NCBI RefSeq assembly: GCF_037026685.1
Contig: NZ_JBANET010000008.1
Span: 62,001 to 126,000, forward strand
Length of the DNA: 64,000 nucleotides
Direction of reading: 5' to 3'
Source of the DNA: Orrella sp037026685
GTDB lineage: Bacteria; Pseudomonadota; Gammaproteobacteria; Burkholderiales; Burkholderiaceae_B
The first letter of the stretch is position 1. Each line of letters starts with the position of its first letter. The notes beneath the pieces were generated by a model. That model was not told the origin of the DNA. It saw only the letters and a program-made list of their open reading frames with translations, and made no database searches. A program made the position numbers and the translations under genes. Positions 34,743 to 43,287 of this stretch are shown in pieces.

Positions 34743-36308
34743 ATGGCCAATCCCTCCCCGAGCAAGATGCGCACGCGCTGGGCGGTGCTGCTGGCGGCAG
34801 CCTTGCCGCTGCTGCTGGGCCTGGCCTCGACCTTCTATGCCGCCGACCGCGCCGTGCGCCGCCAGGCCGAGGAAACCGCCCAGATCGTGCTTCGGCATGC
34901 CGAAGCCGTGGCCGACCACGCCTGGCGCACGGTCGGGACGCTGCGGCGCTACGCCAACCAGGAGTGCGAACACGCCGAGGCCCAGCTGCAGCGCCAGGCC
35001 TCGCTGTCGGGCTACTTTCGCTCCATCGGCCTGACCCGGGGCGCCCAGGCCTACTGCTCGTCCACCTTCGGCATGCAGACCGCCTCGCTAGCCGAAGTGC
35101 TGGAAATCTCCTCGCCGCAGGCCCCGCAAGGCCGCTGGAGCCTGTCGGTGGCCGGCACGCCGGGCGTGCGCGACCGGCCGGCCGTGATCTTCGCCGACAT
35201 CCAGCCCGACGGGCCGGGCGCCTATGCCATCGTCGATGCCCAATACCTGGGCGACTTCATGCGCGCCATCGGCGAGTCGCGCGCCTACCGGATCGCGCTG
35301 CGCGTGGGCCAAGGAGTGATGATCGAGGCCGGCAGCCCGATCCCGCCCGGCCATTTCCTGTTCTCGCCCTCGCGGGTGGACCTCGCCTCGGCGCGATACC
35401 CGGTCACGGTCAGCGTGATATCGCCCGTCGCGGCCGCCACGGCCCAATGGTGGCAGGCCTTCTCCGCCCTGCTGCCCATGTCGGTGATCCTGTCGCTTTG
35501 CCTGAGCGTGGCGGCCTACCGCTGGCAGCAGCGCAAGCTGTCGTTCCGGGACGAAATCCGCCGCGGCATCGCCAATGGCGAGTTCACGGTGCATTACCAG
35601 CCCATCTACGATTCGCGGCGGCGCCGCTGCAACGGCGTCGAAGCGCTGCTGCGCTGGCAGCGCCAGGACGGCAGCTGGATGCGCCCGGACGTTTTCATCG
35701 CGGCGGCCGAATCCGAAGGCGTGATCGTGGAGCTGACGCGCCACCTATTCGACCGGGTCGCGCAGGACGTCTGCGGCTGGCGCATCGCGCCGGGCTTTCA
35801 CCTGAACCTGAACGTGGCGGCCGAGCACCTGCAGGCCCCGGATTTCGTGGCCGACGTGCAGGCGCTGTGCGCGCGCCTGCAGGCGCACTCGCCATGCATC
35901 ACGCTGGAGCTGACCGAGCGCGGCCTGATCAGCAACGGGCCGGACGTGCTCGAAGGGCTGCACAAGCTGCGCACGCGCGGCGTGCGCCTGGCCATCGACG
36001 ATTTCGGCACGGGGCACTGCGGCATGAGCTACCTGCAGACCTTCCCGCTGGACTACCTGAAGATCGACCGCGGCTTCGTGCAGGCCATCGAGAGCCTGGA
36101 CGGCGAGACGCCGGTGCTGGACACCATCATCAGCCTGGCGCACAAGCTGGCCCTGGGCACGGTGGCCGAAGGGGTGGAAACGCGCCTGCAGCTGGACTAC
36201 CTGCTGGCGCGCGGCGTGGTGTACATCCAGGGATACCTGTATGCGCAGCCCATGCCGGCCGACCGGCTGGAGCACTGGCTGCGCACCGCGGGCGAGCAGC
36301 CGCTATGA
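34743..36308 (+). CDS. Membrane c-di-GMP phosphodiesterase with CSS-motif sensor and EAL domain
   Basis: 521 residues. A transmembrane helix at about 12-34 is followed by a periplasmic CSS-motif domain (C75 and C105-S106-S107), a second helix near 240-260 and a cytoplasmic EAL domain. The EAL motif is at 300-302 (GVEALLRWQ). Metal and catalytic motifs NLNVAAEHL, ELTERGLIS, IDDFGTGH, LDYLKIDRGF and VAEGVETRLQ all look intact, so it should hydrolyse c-di-GMP. In this class, oxidation of the periplasmic cysteines controls activity. An open frame extends far upstream but is non-coding in character; the ATG at 34743 begins the first helix. It has no GGDEF domain. Confidence 0.92.
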   Translation: MANPSPSKMRTRWAVLLAAALPLLLGLASTFYAADRAVRRQAEETAQIVLRHAEAVADHAWRTVGTLRRYANQECEHAEAQLQRQASLSGYFRSIGLTRGAQAYCSSTFGMQTASLAEVLEISSPQAPQGRWSLSVAGTPGVRDRPAVIFADIQPDGPGAYAIVDAQYLGDFMRAIGESRAYRIALRVGQGVMIEAGSPIPPGHFLFSPSRVDLASARYPVTVSVISPVAAATAQWWQAFSALLPMSVILSLCLSVAAYRWQQRKLSFRDEIRRGIANGEFTVHYQPIYDSRRRRCNGVEALLRWQRQDGSWMRPDVFIAAAESEGVIVELTRHLFDRVAQDVCGWRIAPGFHLNLNVAAEHLQAPDFVADVQALCARLQAHSPCITLELTERGLISNGPDVLEGLHKLRTRGVRLAIDDFGTGHCGMSYLQTFPLDYLKIDRGFVQAIESLDGETPVLDTIISLAHKLALGTVAEGVETRLQLDYLLARGVVYIQGYLYAQPMPADRLEHWLRTAGEQPL

Positions 36309-36323
36309 GCCGGCGCGCCGCGC

Positions 36324-36725
36324 TCAGGCCCCGCCCAAGAGGTCGTAGGAGTCGAGCAGGGCCCAGGCGATTTCGGGACGGCTTTCCATGCTGCGCCGTA
36401 TCGCGGCCGGAATGGCCTGGCGTGTCTTGCGGCACAGGCCGGGGCGCTCTTGCACCAGGATGGCGATGCCGCGCACGGTGCGCACCTCGTTGGGACTGGG
36501 CGTGATGTGCAGCGAGATGCCCAGCTGCGCATGCATGCGCTCGCGCATGCGTTGCAGGTCTTGCAGGCTGGAGAGGTTTTCCAGCCGCTGGACCAGGCGC
36601 TTTTCCTCTTCGCGGGTCAGGCGCAGGACCCGCCAGTCGCCTTGCGGATCCTCGAGCAGGCGCTCGCGGTCGCAGACGCAGGCCCCGGGCGGGCATCCCG
36701 TGCGGATGGGAAACGGCGCATTCAT
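36324..36725 (-). CDS. Small cytoplasmic protein of unknown function with N-terminal cysteines
   Basis: 133 residues from the ATG at 36725 (137 from 36737). I do not recognise the family. The N-terminus carries three closely spaced cysteines (TGCPPGACVCDRERLL), which could bind a metal or iron-sulphur centre. A highly charged helical stretch follows (REEEKRLVQRLENLSS, LQRMRERMHAQLG), then a mixed segment with VRGIAILVQERPGLCRKT and a helix PEIAWALLDSYDLL. No signal peptide or membrane helix is seen. It lies between an EAL-domain gene (convergent) and a methyltransferase gene (same strand, 33 bases upstream), so it may share the methyltransferase transcript. Confidence 0.7.
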   Translation of the reverse strand: MNAPFPIRTGCPPGACVCDRERLLEDPQGDWRVLRLTREEEKRLVQRLENLSSLQDLQRMRERMHAQLGISLHITPSPNEVRTVRGIAILVQERPGLCRKTRQAIPAAIRRSMESRPEIAWALLDSYDLLGGA

Positions 36726-36758
36726 AATGCCCGTCATGATAGCAATTGGGCGGCCTTT

Positions 36759-37619
36759 TTATTGCCGTTGCGCCGTCCAGGGCCGGCTGCCGTCGGCCGG
36801 CACGGTGCCTTCGATGCGGTCGCCGCGCACGGTGCCGCCATAGCGCACGCCGTCGACCTCGAAGGAAATCTGGTCGCCGGCCAGCCGCCCCTGGGCCAGG
36901 AGCTTGCCGTCCAGCGTGCCGGTCAGCAATTGGTAGCGCTGCTCCAGCACCAGGGGCTGGCCCTGCATCGACCAGCGCCCCTGCACCTTGGCCGGCACCA
37001 CCCACAGAAAGGCCGTGCAATAGCCGGGACAGTCATCGTTGACCCGCTCGGTCTGGTCGGGCTCCCAGTCGCCGATGCCGAAGGCGTGCGAGACGATGCG
37101 CGTGCCCGGCGCCAGGTCCAGCAGCTTGGGCGCCAGCTTCTCGTTGATGGTGGGCAGCAGGTACATGGTGATCACGTCGGCCTGGCTCAGGTCGGTCTCG
37201 AACAGGTCGGCCTGCTCGAAGGTGGCCCGGTCGGCCACCTGGGCCTGCTCGGCGCGCCGGCGCGCCAGCGCCACCATGTCGGCGTTGTATTCGATGCCCT
37301 TGGCCGTCAGGCCGCGCCGGGCGGCGGCGATGACGGTGCGGCCGTCGCCCGAGCCCAGGTCCATGAGCCGGTCCTGCGGCGAGACCTTGGCCATGTCCAG
37401 CATCTTCTCGACCAGCACGTCGGGCGTGGGCACCCAGATCACGTCCTTGCCGGGCTGGCCCACCTCGGGCTGGTAATCCTGCGCCTGCCCTTGCTGTGCG
37501 GCCAGCGACGGGGCCGCGGCGCAGGCCAGCGCGCCCGCCAGCCCCGCATGCAGGCACAGGCGGCGCACGGCGGCAAAAGGCGAAAGGCGGGGAATACGGC
37601 GGACCGGCAAGGACTGCAT
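36759..37619 (-). CDS. Exported class I SAM-dependent methyltransferase
   Basis: 286 residues from the ATG at 37619, which has CAGGAG six bases upstream. A signal-like N-terminus (about 35 residues with a hydrophobic core ending near SLAAQQ) precedes a methyltransferase fold: MDLGSGDGRTVIAAA is motif I, GIEYNADMVALA motif II, and DVITMYLLPTINEKL motif IV. A C-terminal beta-rich extension of about 90 residues (VQGRWSMQ to the end) is unusual. A secreted methyltransferase is odd because AdoMet is cytoplasmic, so the N-terminus may instead be an uncleaved anchor. The substrate is unknown. It is divergent from the Rieske gene. Confidence 0.8.
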   Translation of the reverse strand: MQSLPVRRIPRLSPFAAVRRLCLHAGLAGALACAAAPSLAAQQGQAQDYQPEVGQPGKDVIWVPTPDVLVEKMLDMAKVSPQDRLMDLGSGDGRTVIAAARRGLTAKGIEYNADMVALARRRAEQAQVADRATFEQADLFETDLSQADVITMYLLPTINEKLAPKLLDLAPGTRIVSHAFGIGDWEPDQTERVNDDCPGYCTAFLWVVPAKVQGRWSMQGQPLVLEQRYQLLTGTLDGKLLAQGRLAGDQISFEVDGVRYGGTVRGDRIEGTVPADGSRPWTAQRQ

Positions 37620-37747
37620 GGCATGCTCCTGTAGGATGACGGGATACGCGCAGCCGGTCCCGGCCGGCCGCGCCCTGAGGCTTTCTAACACCGGCCAAGG
37701 CAAAGAACAAGCCGGGCCGGCCCGCCAGGCTTTTTTCCCTTCCTGCC

Positions 37748-38116
37748 ATGTCCCTGCCCACCGATCCCATCGCCGTGTGCGCCGCCGCCGACCTGGTCGA
37801 TGGCGGCCTGGCCGTCAAGCTGCCGGCCACGGAGTCCGGCCGCGCGGCCACCGTATTCTTCGTGCGCTACAAAGGCCGGGCGTACGGCTACCTCAACCGC
37901 TGCACCCACGTGGCCAGCGAGATGGATTGGGAGGGCAGGCTTTTTACGCGCGACGGCCAGCTGCTCATGTGTGCGCGCCACGGCGCCACCTTCCATCCGG
38001 ATACCGGCTTGTGCCTGGGCGGCGCGCCCAAGGGCAGCCGCCTGCACGCCCTGCAGGTGCAGGAGCGGGATGGACAGGTGTACTGGATTCCGGGTCCCAG
38101 GGTGTTTCCCGCCTGA
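37748..38116 (+). CDS. Small Rieske [2Fe-2S] protein
   Basis: 122 residues. The Rieske centre ligands are C52 and H54 in NRCTHVA and C75 and H78 in MCARHGATF, with the expected spacing. No catalytic oxygenase domain is attached. Such stand-alone proteins serve as ferredoxins for dioxygenases or as electron carriers of unknown partner. No oxygenase or reductase gene lies beside it. The start is preceded by a weak purine-rich stretch. It converges with ilvE, and the short gap holds GC-rich inverted sequence without a T run. Confidence 0.9.
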   Translation: MSLPTDPIAVCAAADLVDGGLAVKLPATESGRAATVFFVRYKGRAYGYLNRCTHVASEMDWEGRLFTRDGQLLMCARHGATFHPDTGLCLGGAPKGSRLHALQVQERDGQVYWIPGPRVFPA

Positions 38117-38145
38117 GCGGGCAGGCCCGGGCCGGCCCGCCGCGC

Positions 38146-39261
38146 TCAGGCCAGCCGGGTAAGCCAGCCGTGGCGGTCGGCCACCCGGCCGTACTGGATG
38201 TCGGTCAGCTCCTTGCGCAGCGACATGGTCAGCTCGCCGGCCGGGGCGTTTTCGTCGCCGGCCACGAAGCCCGGACCCTTGAGCGCCGCGATGGGCGTGA
38301 TGACCGCCGCCGTGCCGCAGGCAAAGGCCTCGACGATCTCGCCCGACGCAAAGCCGTCGCGCCATTCCTGGGCGCTGACCTTGCGTTCCTGGACGCGGTG
38401 GCCGCGGTCGCGCGCCAGCTGGATGATGCTCGAGCGCGTCACGCCTTCCAGGATGCTGCCCGACAGTTCGGGCGTGAGCAGGGTGCCGTCCTTGCACACC
38501 AGGAACACGTTCATGCCGCCCAGCTCTTCCAGGTATTTGTTCTCCTGGGTATCGAGGAACAGCACCTGGGCGCAGCCATTGTCGTAGGCTTGCCTCTGGG
38601 GCAGCAGCGAGGCGGCGTAGTTGCCGCCGCACTTGGCCGCGCCCGTGCCGCCCTTGCCCGCGCGGGCGTACTCGGTGGACAGCCAGATCGAGACCGGCGC
38701 CACGCCCTTGGCGAAATAAGGGCCGGCGGGGCTGGCGATCACGTAGTACGCCGCCCGCTGGGCCGAACGCACGCCCAGGAAGCTCTCGTTGGCGATCATG
38801 AAGGGACGCAGGTACAGGCTGGTCTCGGGCGCCGAAGGCACCCAGTCGGCGTCGGCCTGCACCAGCTGCCTGATGGATTCGATGAAGATGTCGGTGGGCA
38901 GCTCGGGCAGCGCCAGGCGCCGGGCCGAGCGCTGCAGGCGCTCGGCATTGGCCTGCGGCCGGAAGGTCCAGATCGAGCCGTCCTGGTGGCGGTAGGCCTT
39001 CAGGCCCTCGAAGATCTCCTGCGCGTAGTGCAGCACCGAGGCCGCGGGATCGAGCGACAGCGGGCCGTAGGGCTTGAGCTGCGCATCGTGCCAGCCGCGC
39101 TCGAGCGTCCAGTCGATCGAAACCATATGGTCGGTGAAATGCTTGCCGAAGCCCGGGTCGGCCAGGATGGCCTCGCGCTCGGCCGCCACGCGGGCGGCCG
39201 TGGAGCGGGTGGCGCGAAACTGCAAGGAGGAGGCTTGAACCTTTTCTGTCAGGGTACTCAT
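38146..39261 (-). CDS. ilvE: Branched-chain amino acid aminotransferase
   Basis: 371 residues of the large type IV BCAT class. The N-terminus includes HYAQEIFEGLKAYR, the cofactor lysine lies in GTGAAKCGGNYAASL, and EELGGMNVFLV and ACGTAAVITPI are hallmark cofactor loops. It catalyses the last step of leucine, isoleucine and valine synthesis, or the first step of their degradation, with glutamate and 2-oxoglutarate. The start at MSTLTEK is preferred over an upstream in-frame ATG because the added residues do not fit the family. It stands alone, with no ilv biosynthetic genes adjacent. Confidence 0.94.
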   Translation of the reverse strand: MSTLTEKVQASSLQFRATRSTAARVAAEREAILADPGFGKHFTDHMVSIDWTLERGWHDAQLKPYGPLSLDPAASVLHYAQEIFEGLKAYRHQDGSIWTFRPQANAERLQRSARRLALPELPTDIFIESIRQLVQADADWVPSAPETSLYLRPFMIANESFLGVRSAQRAAYYVIASPAGPYFAKGVAPVSIWLSTEYARAGKGGTGAAKCGGNYAASLLPQRQAYDNGCAQVLFLDTQENKYLEELGGMNVFLVCKDGTLLTPELSGSILEGVTRSSIIQLARDRGHRVQERKVSAQEWRDGFASGEIVEAFACGTAAVITPIAALKGPGFVAGDENAPAGELTMSLRKELTDIQYGRVADRHGWLTRLA

Positions 39262-39352
39262 GGCGTGGTCGAGAAGTCGTGGTTGCCGGCGCATGCCCGC
39301 GCCGGCCATCGCAGCAGTCTACCCGATCCTTGCAACCGGGCCCGCCCCGGCG

Positions 39353-40333
39353 TCAATCCAGCCGCACGCCGGCGGTTTGCACCACCTTGGCCCAGCGCTC
39401 GCGCTCGCTATTGAAAAAACGCGACAGCTCGTCGGGCGGATAGGTGACGATCTCGGCGCCCTGGTCGCCCAGCTGCTTGCTGATGTCGGGCCGCTTGACG
39501 ATGTCGGCCAGGATGCCGGCCAGCCGCTCGGCGGTCTCCTGGGGCATGCTCGCCGGGGCCATCACCCCCTGCCAGGTGCCCGATTCGAAGCCCTGCACGC
39601 CCTGCTCGGAAATGGTGGGAATATCCTTGACCAGGTCCATGCGCTCGCGCTTGGAGATCGCGATGGCGCGCAGCTTGCCGCTGCGGATATGCGGCAGCGT
39701 GGCCAGCAGGCCGTTCATGATGGCGTGGGTCTGCCCGCCGATGGTATCGGCCAGCGCCTGCGCGCCGCCCTTGTACGGCACGTAGTCCCATTTGGCGCCG
39801 GTGGCCTCCTGCACGGCCACGGCGGCCAGGTGCGGCGCGCTGCCGATGGCGGTGACGGCGAAGTTGACGCGCTCCTTCTTGGACAGCTCGACCAGCTCGC
39901 CCACGGTATTGGCCGGCACGTCCGGGTGCACCGCCAGCACGTGAGGCGAATACGCCAGCATGCTGACCGCGCGCAGGTCCGTGGAAGGATCGAAGGTCAG
40001 CTTGGTATAGACCGAGGGGCTGATGGCCAGCGCGCCCACGTCGCACAGCAGCAGCGTATGGCCTTCCTTGGCCGACTGCACCACCAGGCCAGCGCCCAGG
40101 TTGCCGTTGGCGCCGGGCTTGTTCTCCACCACCACGGTCTGCTTGAGCGCCTCGCCCAGATGCTGCGAGACCAGCCGCGCGATGATGTCCGAGGAGCCGC
40201 CCGGCGGATACGGCACGATGATCGTCACCGGCCGCGTCGGCCATTGCCTGTCCTGCCGGGCCCAGGCGGGGGCCCAGTGCGACAGGCCCAGCGCCGCGGC
40301 GGCGCCCATGAATGCTCTTCTGTTCAGTGTCAT
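39353..40333 (-). CDS. Bug/TctC-family solute receptor with a Tat-like signal
   Basis: 326 residues from the ATG at 40333, which has AAGGAG upstream. The N-terminus NRRAFMGAAAALGLS has a twin-arginine motif and a weak hydrophobic core, suggesting export by the Tat route rather than Sec. Mature motifs are PTRPVTIIVPYPPGG, VVENKPGANGNLGA and VPYKGGAQALADTIGG. It is last in the gntR, galactarate dehydratase and lactonase cluster, 67 bases after the lactonase gene. A sugar acid such as galactarate, glucarate or a related lactone is therefore a reasonable predicted ligand, though untested. Confidence 0.92.
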   Translation of the reverse strand: MTLNRRAFMGAAAALGLSHWAPAWARQDRQWPTRPVTIIVPYPPGGSSDIIARLVSQHLGEALKQTVVVENKPGANGNLGAGLVVQSAKEGHTLLLCDVGALAISPSVYTKLTFDPSTDLRAVSMLAYSPHVLAVHPDVPANTVGELVELSKKERVNFAVTAIGSAPHLAAVAVQEATGAKWDYVPYKGGAQALADTIGGQTHAIMNGLLATLPHIRSGKLRAIAISKRERMDLVKDIPTISEQGVQGFESGTWQGVMAPASMPQETAERLAGILADIVKRPDISKQLGDQGAEIVTYPPDELSRFFNSERERWAKVVQTAGVRLD

Positions 40334-40400
40334 TGCGTCTCCTTTGGATGAAAAGGTCGGGCAGGCGCGGCGCGCCGCCCCGGGCAGGGCGCCGTCCGCG

Positions 40401-41450
40401 TCAGGCGGCGCCTCGGGTTTCGACGTACAGCGCGTACAGCGAGTGGCTGGCGGCCATGAACAGGCGGTTGCGCTTGGCGCCGCCAAAGCACAGGTTGGCG
40501 CAGCGCTCGGGCAGGCGGATATGGCCGATGGGCTTGCCGGCCGGGTTAAACACCATGACGCCGTCCAGCTCCGCGGGATCGGCCTGCGGCGCGCCGCTGC
40601 TGCCCCAGCCGCACCACAGGTTGCCGGCCTCGTCGCACTTGATGCCGTCCAGCGCCCCGGGCCCCTGGGCGTCGATGTGCAGGCGCTTGTCCGAGAGCGC
40701 GCCGTCCTGGCCGACCGTATAGGCCCATACCGCCCGGGAAGGCTGGCGCCGCCCCTCCACGACGTACAGGGTGCGCTCGTCCGGCGAAAAGCACAGTCCG
40801 TTGGTGCCGGCCAGCTCGTCCAGCATCATCTGCAGCGCGCCGCTGCGCGGGTCGATGCGATAGACCGCGTGCGGCAGCTGGGCCTGCGCCTTCTCGCCCT
40901 CCCAGTGCCCCGCGATGCCGAAAGGCGGATCGGTGAACCAGATGGACCCGTCGCTGCGGCAGACGATGTCGTTGGGGGAATTCAAGGGCTTGCCTTCGTA
41001 GCGGTCGGCCAGCACGGTGATGCTGCCGTCGTATTCGGTGCGCGTGACCCGGCGCGTCAGATGCTCGCAGGTCAGCAGCCGCCCCTGCCGGTCGCGCGCC
41101 AGGCCGTTGCTGAAGTTGGCCGGCTGCCGGAACACGCTGGCCTGGCCGGTGGTCTCGTCCCAGCGCAGGATGCGGTCGTTGGGAATGTCCGAAACCAGCA
41201 GGTAGCGCCCGTCGGCGAAGTACACCGGCCCTTCCAGCCAGCGCCCGCCGGTGGCCAGCTGCTCGACGGTGCTGCTGAAGATGCGGTACTGGGCGAACTC
41301 CGGATCCAGGATGCGCACCGAGGGATCCGGGTAGCGTTGCTGGGGCGTGAAATCGAAGGCCTGCCCCTGCGCCGCGGCCAGGGGCGCGGCCGCCAGCGCG
41401 GCGCCCAGCATGCGGCGCCGGCCGGCCTCGAAGCCGTGGTGGTTCTGCAT
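40401..41450 (-). CDS. SMP-30/gluconolactonase-type lactonase, exported
   Basis: 349 residues. AGRRRMLGAALAAAPLAAAQG at the N-terminus is a twin-arginine-type signal, so the enzyme is probably periplasmic. The six-bladed propeller carries EGPVYFADGRYLLVSDI with the metal-binding glutamate, NSPNDIVCRSDGSIWFTDPPFG with the catalytic asparagine region, and NGLCFSPDERTLYVVE with the metal-site aspartate region. It hydrolyses sugar-acid lactones to open-chain acids. The gene is 61 bases downstream of galactarate dehydratase and just upstream of a Bug receptor, consistent with lactone opening in the periplasm followed by uptake of the acid. Confidence 0.9.
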   Translation of the reverse strand: MQNHHGFEAGRRRMLGAALAAAPLAAAQGQAFDFTPQQRYPDPSVRILDPEFAQYRIFSSTVEQLATGGRWLEGPVYFADGRYLLVSDIPNDRILRWDETTGQASVFRQPANFSNGLARDRQGRLLTCEHLTRRVTRTEYDGSITVLADRYEGKPLNSPNDIVCRSDGSIWFTDPPFGIAGHWEGEKAQAQLPHAVYRIDPRSGALQMMLDELAGTNGLCFSPDERTLYVVEGRRQPSRAVWAYTVGQDGALSDKRLHIDAQGPGALDGIKCDEAGNLWCGWGSSGAPQADPAELDGVMVFNPAGKPIGHIRLPERCANLCFGGAKRNRLFMAASHSLYALYVETRGAA

Positions 41451-41511
41451 AGACGGTGTCTCCTTCGCTTCTTGAGTTTGTCGCCGGCGTGCCGCGCCCG
41501 GCCCGCGCGCC

Positions 41512-43086
41512 TCAGGTCACCGGGCCGGGATTGAACAGCGCCAGCGCGTTGTGCAGCTTGAGCCGCTCGGCACAGGTGCGCTGCCGGCCGCTGGCCACCT
41601 CCAGCATCATCCGGAACAGCTCCCAGCCCACCTGCTCGATGCTGGCCTGCCCGGTGGCGATGCGGCCGGCGTCCAGGTCCATCAGGTCGTGCCAGCGCCG
41701 CGCCAGGCCCGAGCGGGTGGCCACCTTGATGACCGGCACCTGCGCCAGTCCGTAGGGCGTGCCGCGGCCGGTGGTAAAGACGTGCAGGGTCATGCCCGCG
41801 GCCAGCTGCAGCGTGCCGCAGATGAAATCGCTGGCCGGCGTGGCCGCGAAGAACAGGCCCTTGCCCGACAGCCGCTCGCCCGGGGCCAGCACGCCGCTGA
41901 TGGGCGACGAGCCCGACTTGACGATCGAGCCCATGGCCTTCTCGGCGATGTTGGACAGCCCGCCCTGCTTGTTGCCCGGCGAGGTATTGGCGCTGCGGTC
42001 GGCCTGGCCGCGCCGCAGGTATTCGTCGTACCAGGCCATCTCGCGCACCAGCGCCTGGGCCACCTCGGGGGTCGCGGCACGGGCCGTCAACTGGTCGATG
42101 CCGTCGCGCACTTCGGTGTTTTCGGAGAACATCACCGCGGCGCCGGCGCGCACCAGCAGGTCGACGGCAAAGCCCACCGCCGGATTGGCGGTCACGCCCG
42201 AGAAGGCGTCGCTGCCGCCGCATTGCACGCCCACCACCAGCTCGCTGGCCGGGCAGGTTTCGCGCCGCCGCGCGTCGAGCTTGCGCAAATGGCGCTCGGC
42301 CGTGCGCATGATGGCCGCGATCATGGACTCGAAGCCCAGGTTCTGCTCGTCCTGCAGCACGATGGTGTCCACGCCCTGCCCCGCCGGCATGTCCGGCCCC
42401 GCGCGCACGGGAATGGCCCCGGGCGCCAGCAGCCGCTCGGGCTGCAGCTTCTCGCAGCCCAGGCTCACCACCATGGACGTGCCGCCGAAATTGGGATTGC
42501 GCGCGATGTTGCGCAGCGTGCGGATGGGAATGGCCGCGCCCGGCGCGTCGATGGCCACGCCGCAGCCATAGGTATGCTCCAGCCCCACCACGTCGTCCAC
42601 GTTGGGATAGCGCGGCAGCAGCTCGCGGCGGATGCGCGCCACCGCATGCTCGACCACGCCCTGCACGCATTGCACCGTGGTCGAGATGGCCAGGATGTTG
42701 CGCGTGCCCACCGAACCGTCGGCATTGCGGTAGCCCTCGAAGGTATAGCCTTCGAGCGGCGGCAGCGGCTCGGCGCGCCGCGTGGCCATGGGCAGGTCCT
42801 GCAGCGTGCGCGCCGCCGGCAGCGTGGTGACGCGCTCGTTGACCCAGCTGCCGCGCGGCAAGGCCCGCGCGGCGCGGCCCACCACCACCCCGTAGCGCAC
42901 CACCGGCTCGCCCGCGGCCAGGTCGGCCAGGGCGACCTTGTGGCCCTGCGGCACGGCCTCGGCCAGCACCAGCGCGCCGTCGACGGCCGTGCCGGCCGGC
43001 AGGCCGCCTTCGTTGGCGACGATGGCCACGTTGTCGCTGGGGTTGACCTTGATGAGTATGGGCTTTTCGGCGATGGCAGACGGCAT
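41512..43086 (-). CDS. garD: Galactarate dehydratase (UxaA/GarD family)
   Basis: 524 residues from the ATG at 43086 with AAGGAT upstream. An N-terminal SAF-type domain (about residues 1-95) precedes the main dehydratase domain with NADGSVGTRNILAISTTVQC, LEHTYGCG, LGCEKLQPE, GVQCGGSDAFSGVTANPA and NTSPGNKQGGLSNIAEKAMG. These are the conserved metal and substrate loops of galactarate/altronate dehydratases, and the fused two-domain length fits GarD. It removes water from galactarate to give 5-keto-4-deoxy-glucarate. The lactonase and Bug genes follow it, and gntR precedes it by about 200 bases containing two candidate operators. Confidence 0.9.
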   Translation of the reverse strand: MPSAIAEKPILIKVNPSDNVAIVANEGGLPAGTAVDGALVLAEAVPQGHKVALADLAAGEPVVRYGVVVGRAARALPRGSWVNERVTTLPAARTLQDLPMATRRAEPLPPLEGYTFEGYRNADGSVGTRNILAISTTVQCVQGVVEHAVARIRRELLPRYPNVDDVVGLEHTYGCGVAIDAPGAAIPIRTLRNIARNPNFGGTSMVVSLGCEKLQPERLLAPGAIPVRAGPDMPAGQGVDTIVLQDEQNLGFESMIAAIMRTAERHLRKLDARRRETCPASELVVGVQCGGSDAFSGVTANPAVGFAVDLLVRAGAAVMFSENTEVRDGIDQLTARAATPEVAQALVREMAWYDEYLRRGQADRSANTSPGNKQGGLSNIAEKAMGSIVKSGSSPISGVLAPGERLSGKGLFFAATPASDFICGTLQLAAGMTLHVFTTGRGTPYGLAQVPVIKVATRSGLARRWHDLMDLDAGRIATGQASIEQVGWELFRMMLEVASGRQRTCAERLKLHNALALFNPGPVT

Positions 43087-43133
43087 GACGATATCCTTCG
43101 GCGGCCGGCCGGAATGGGCCCGGGCCGCAACGG

Positions 43134-43148
43134 ATGTCATCATACAAG
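43134..43148 (-). promoter_or_regulatory. Candidate GntR operator upstream of garD
   Basis: Read on the minus strand this is CTTGTATGATGACAT. It matches 13 of 15 bases of the second site 100 bases away, in inverted orientation. It lies 48 bases before the garD start codon, a position suited to repression. Confidence 0.5.
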
Positions 43149-43249
43149 CTATGCGCCGAGGTCTTGCCGGAGAATCCGTAAAACTCGGGTTATTCCTAGG
43201 AAATCAGGCCTGCACGGCCGCCCCGGCTGCTGGAGCCGCGATCCGCCAC

Positions 43250-43266
43250 CTTGTATGACAACATAC
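43250..43266 (+). promoter_or_regulatory. Candidate GntR operator downstream of gntR
   Basis: CTTGTATGACAACATAC contains the perfect palindrome GTATG-ACAA-CATAC (43253-43266) and shares CTTGTATGA(C/T)(A/G)ACAT with the inverted site at 43134-43148. It lies in the gap between gntR and garD. Confidence 0.5.
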
Positions 43267-43287
43267 CTGGCGGCACGCCCCGGCCGG

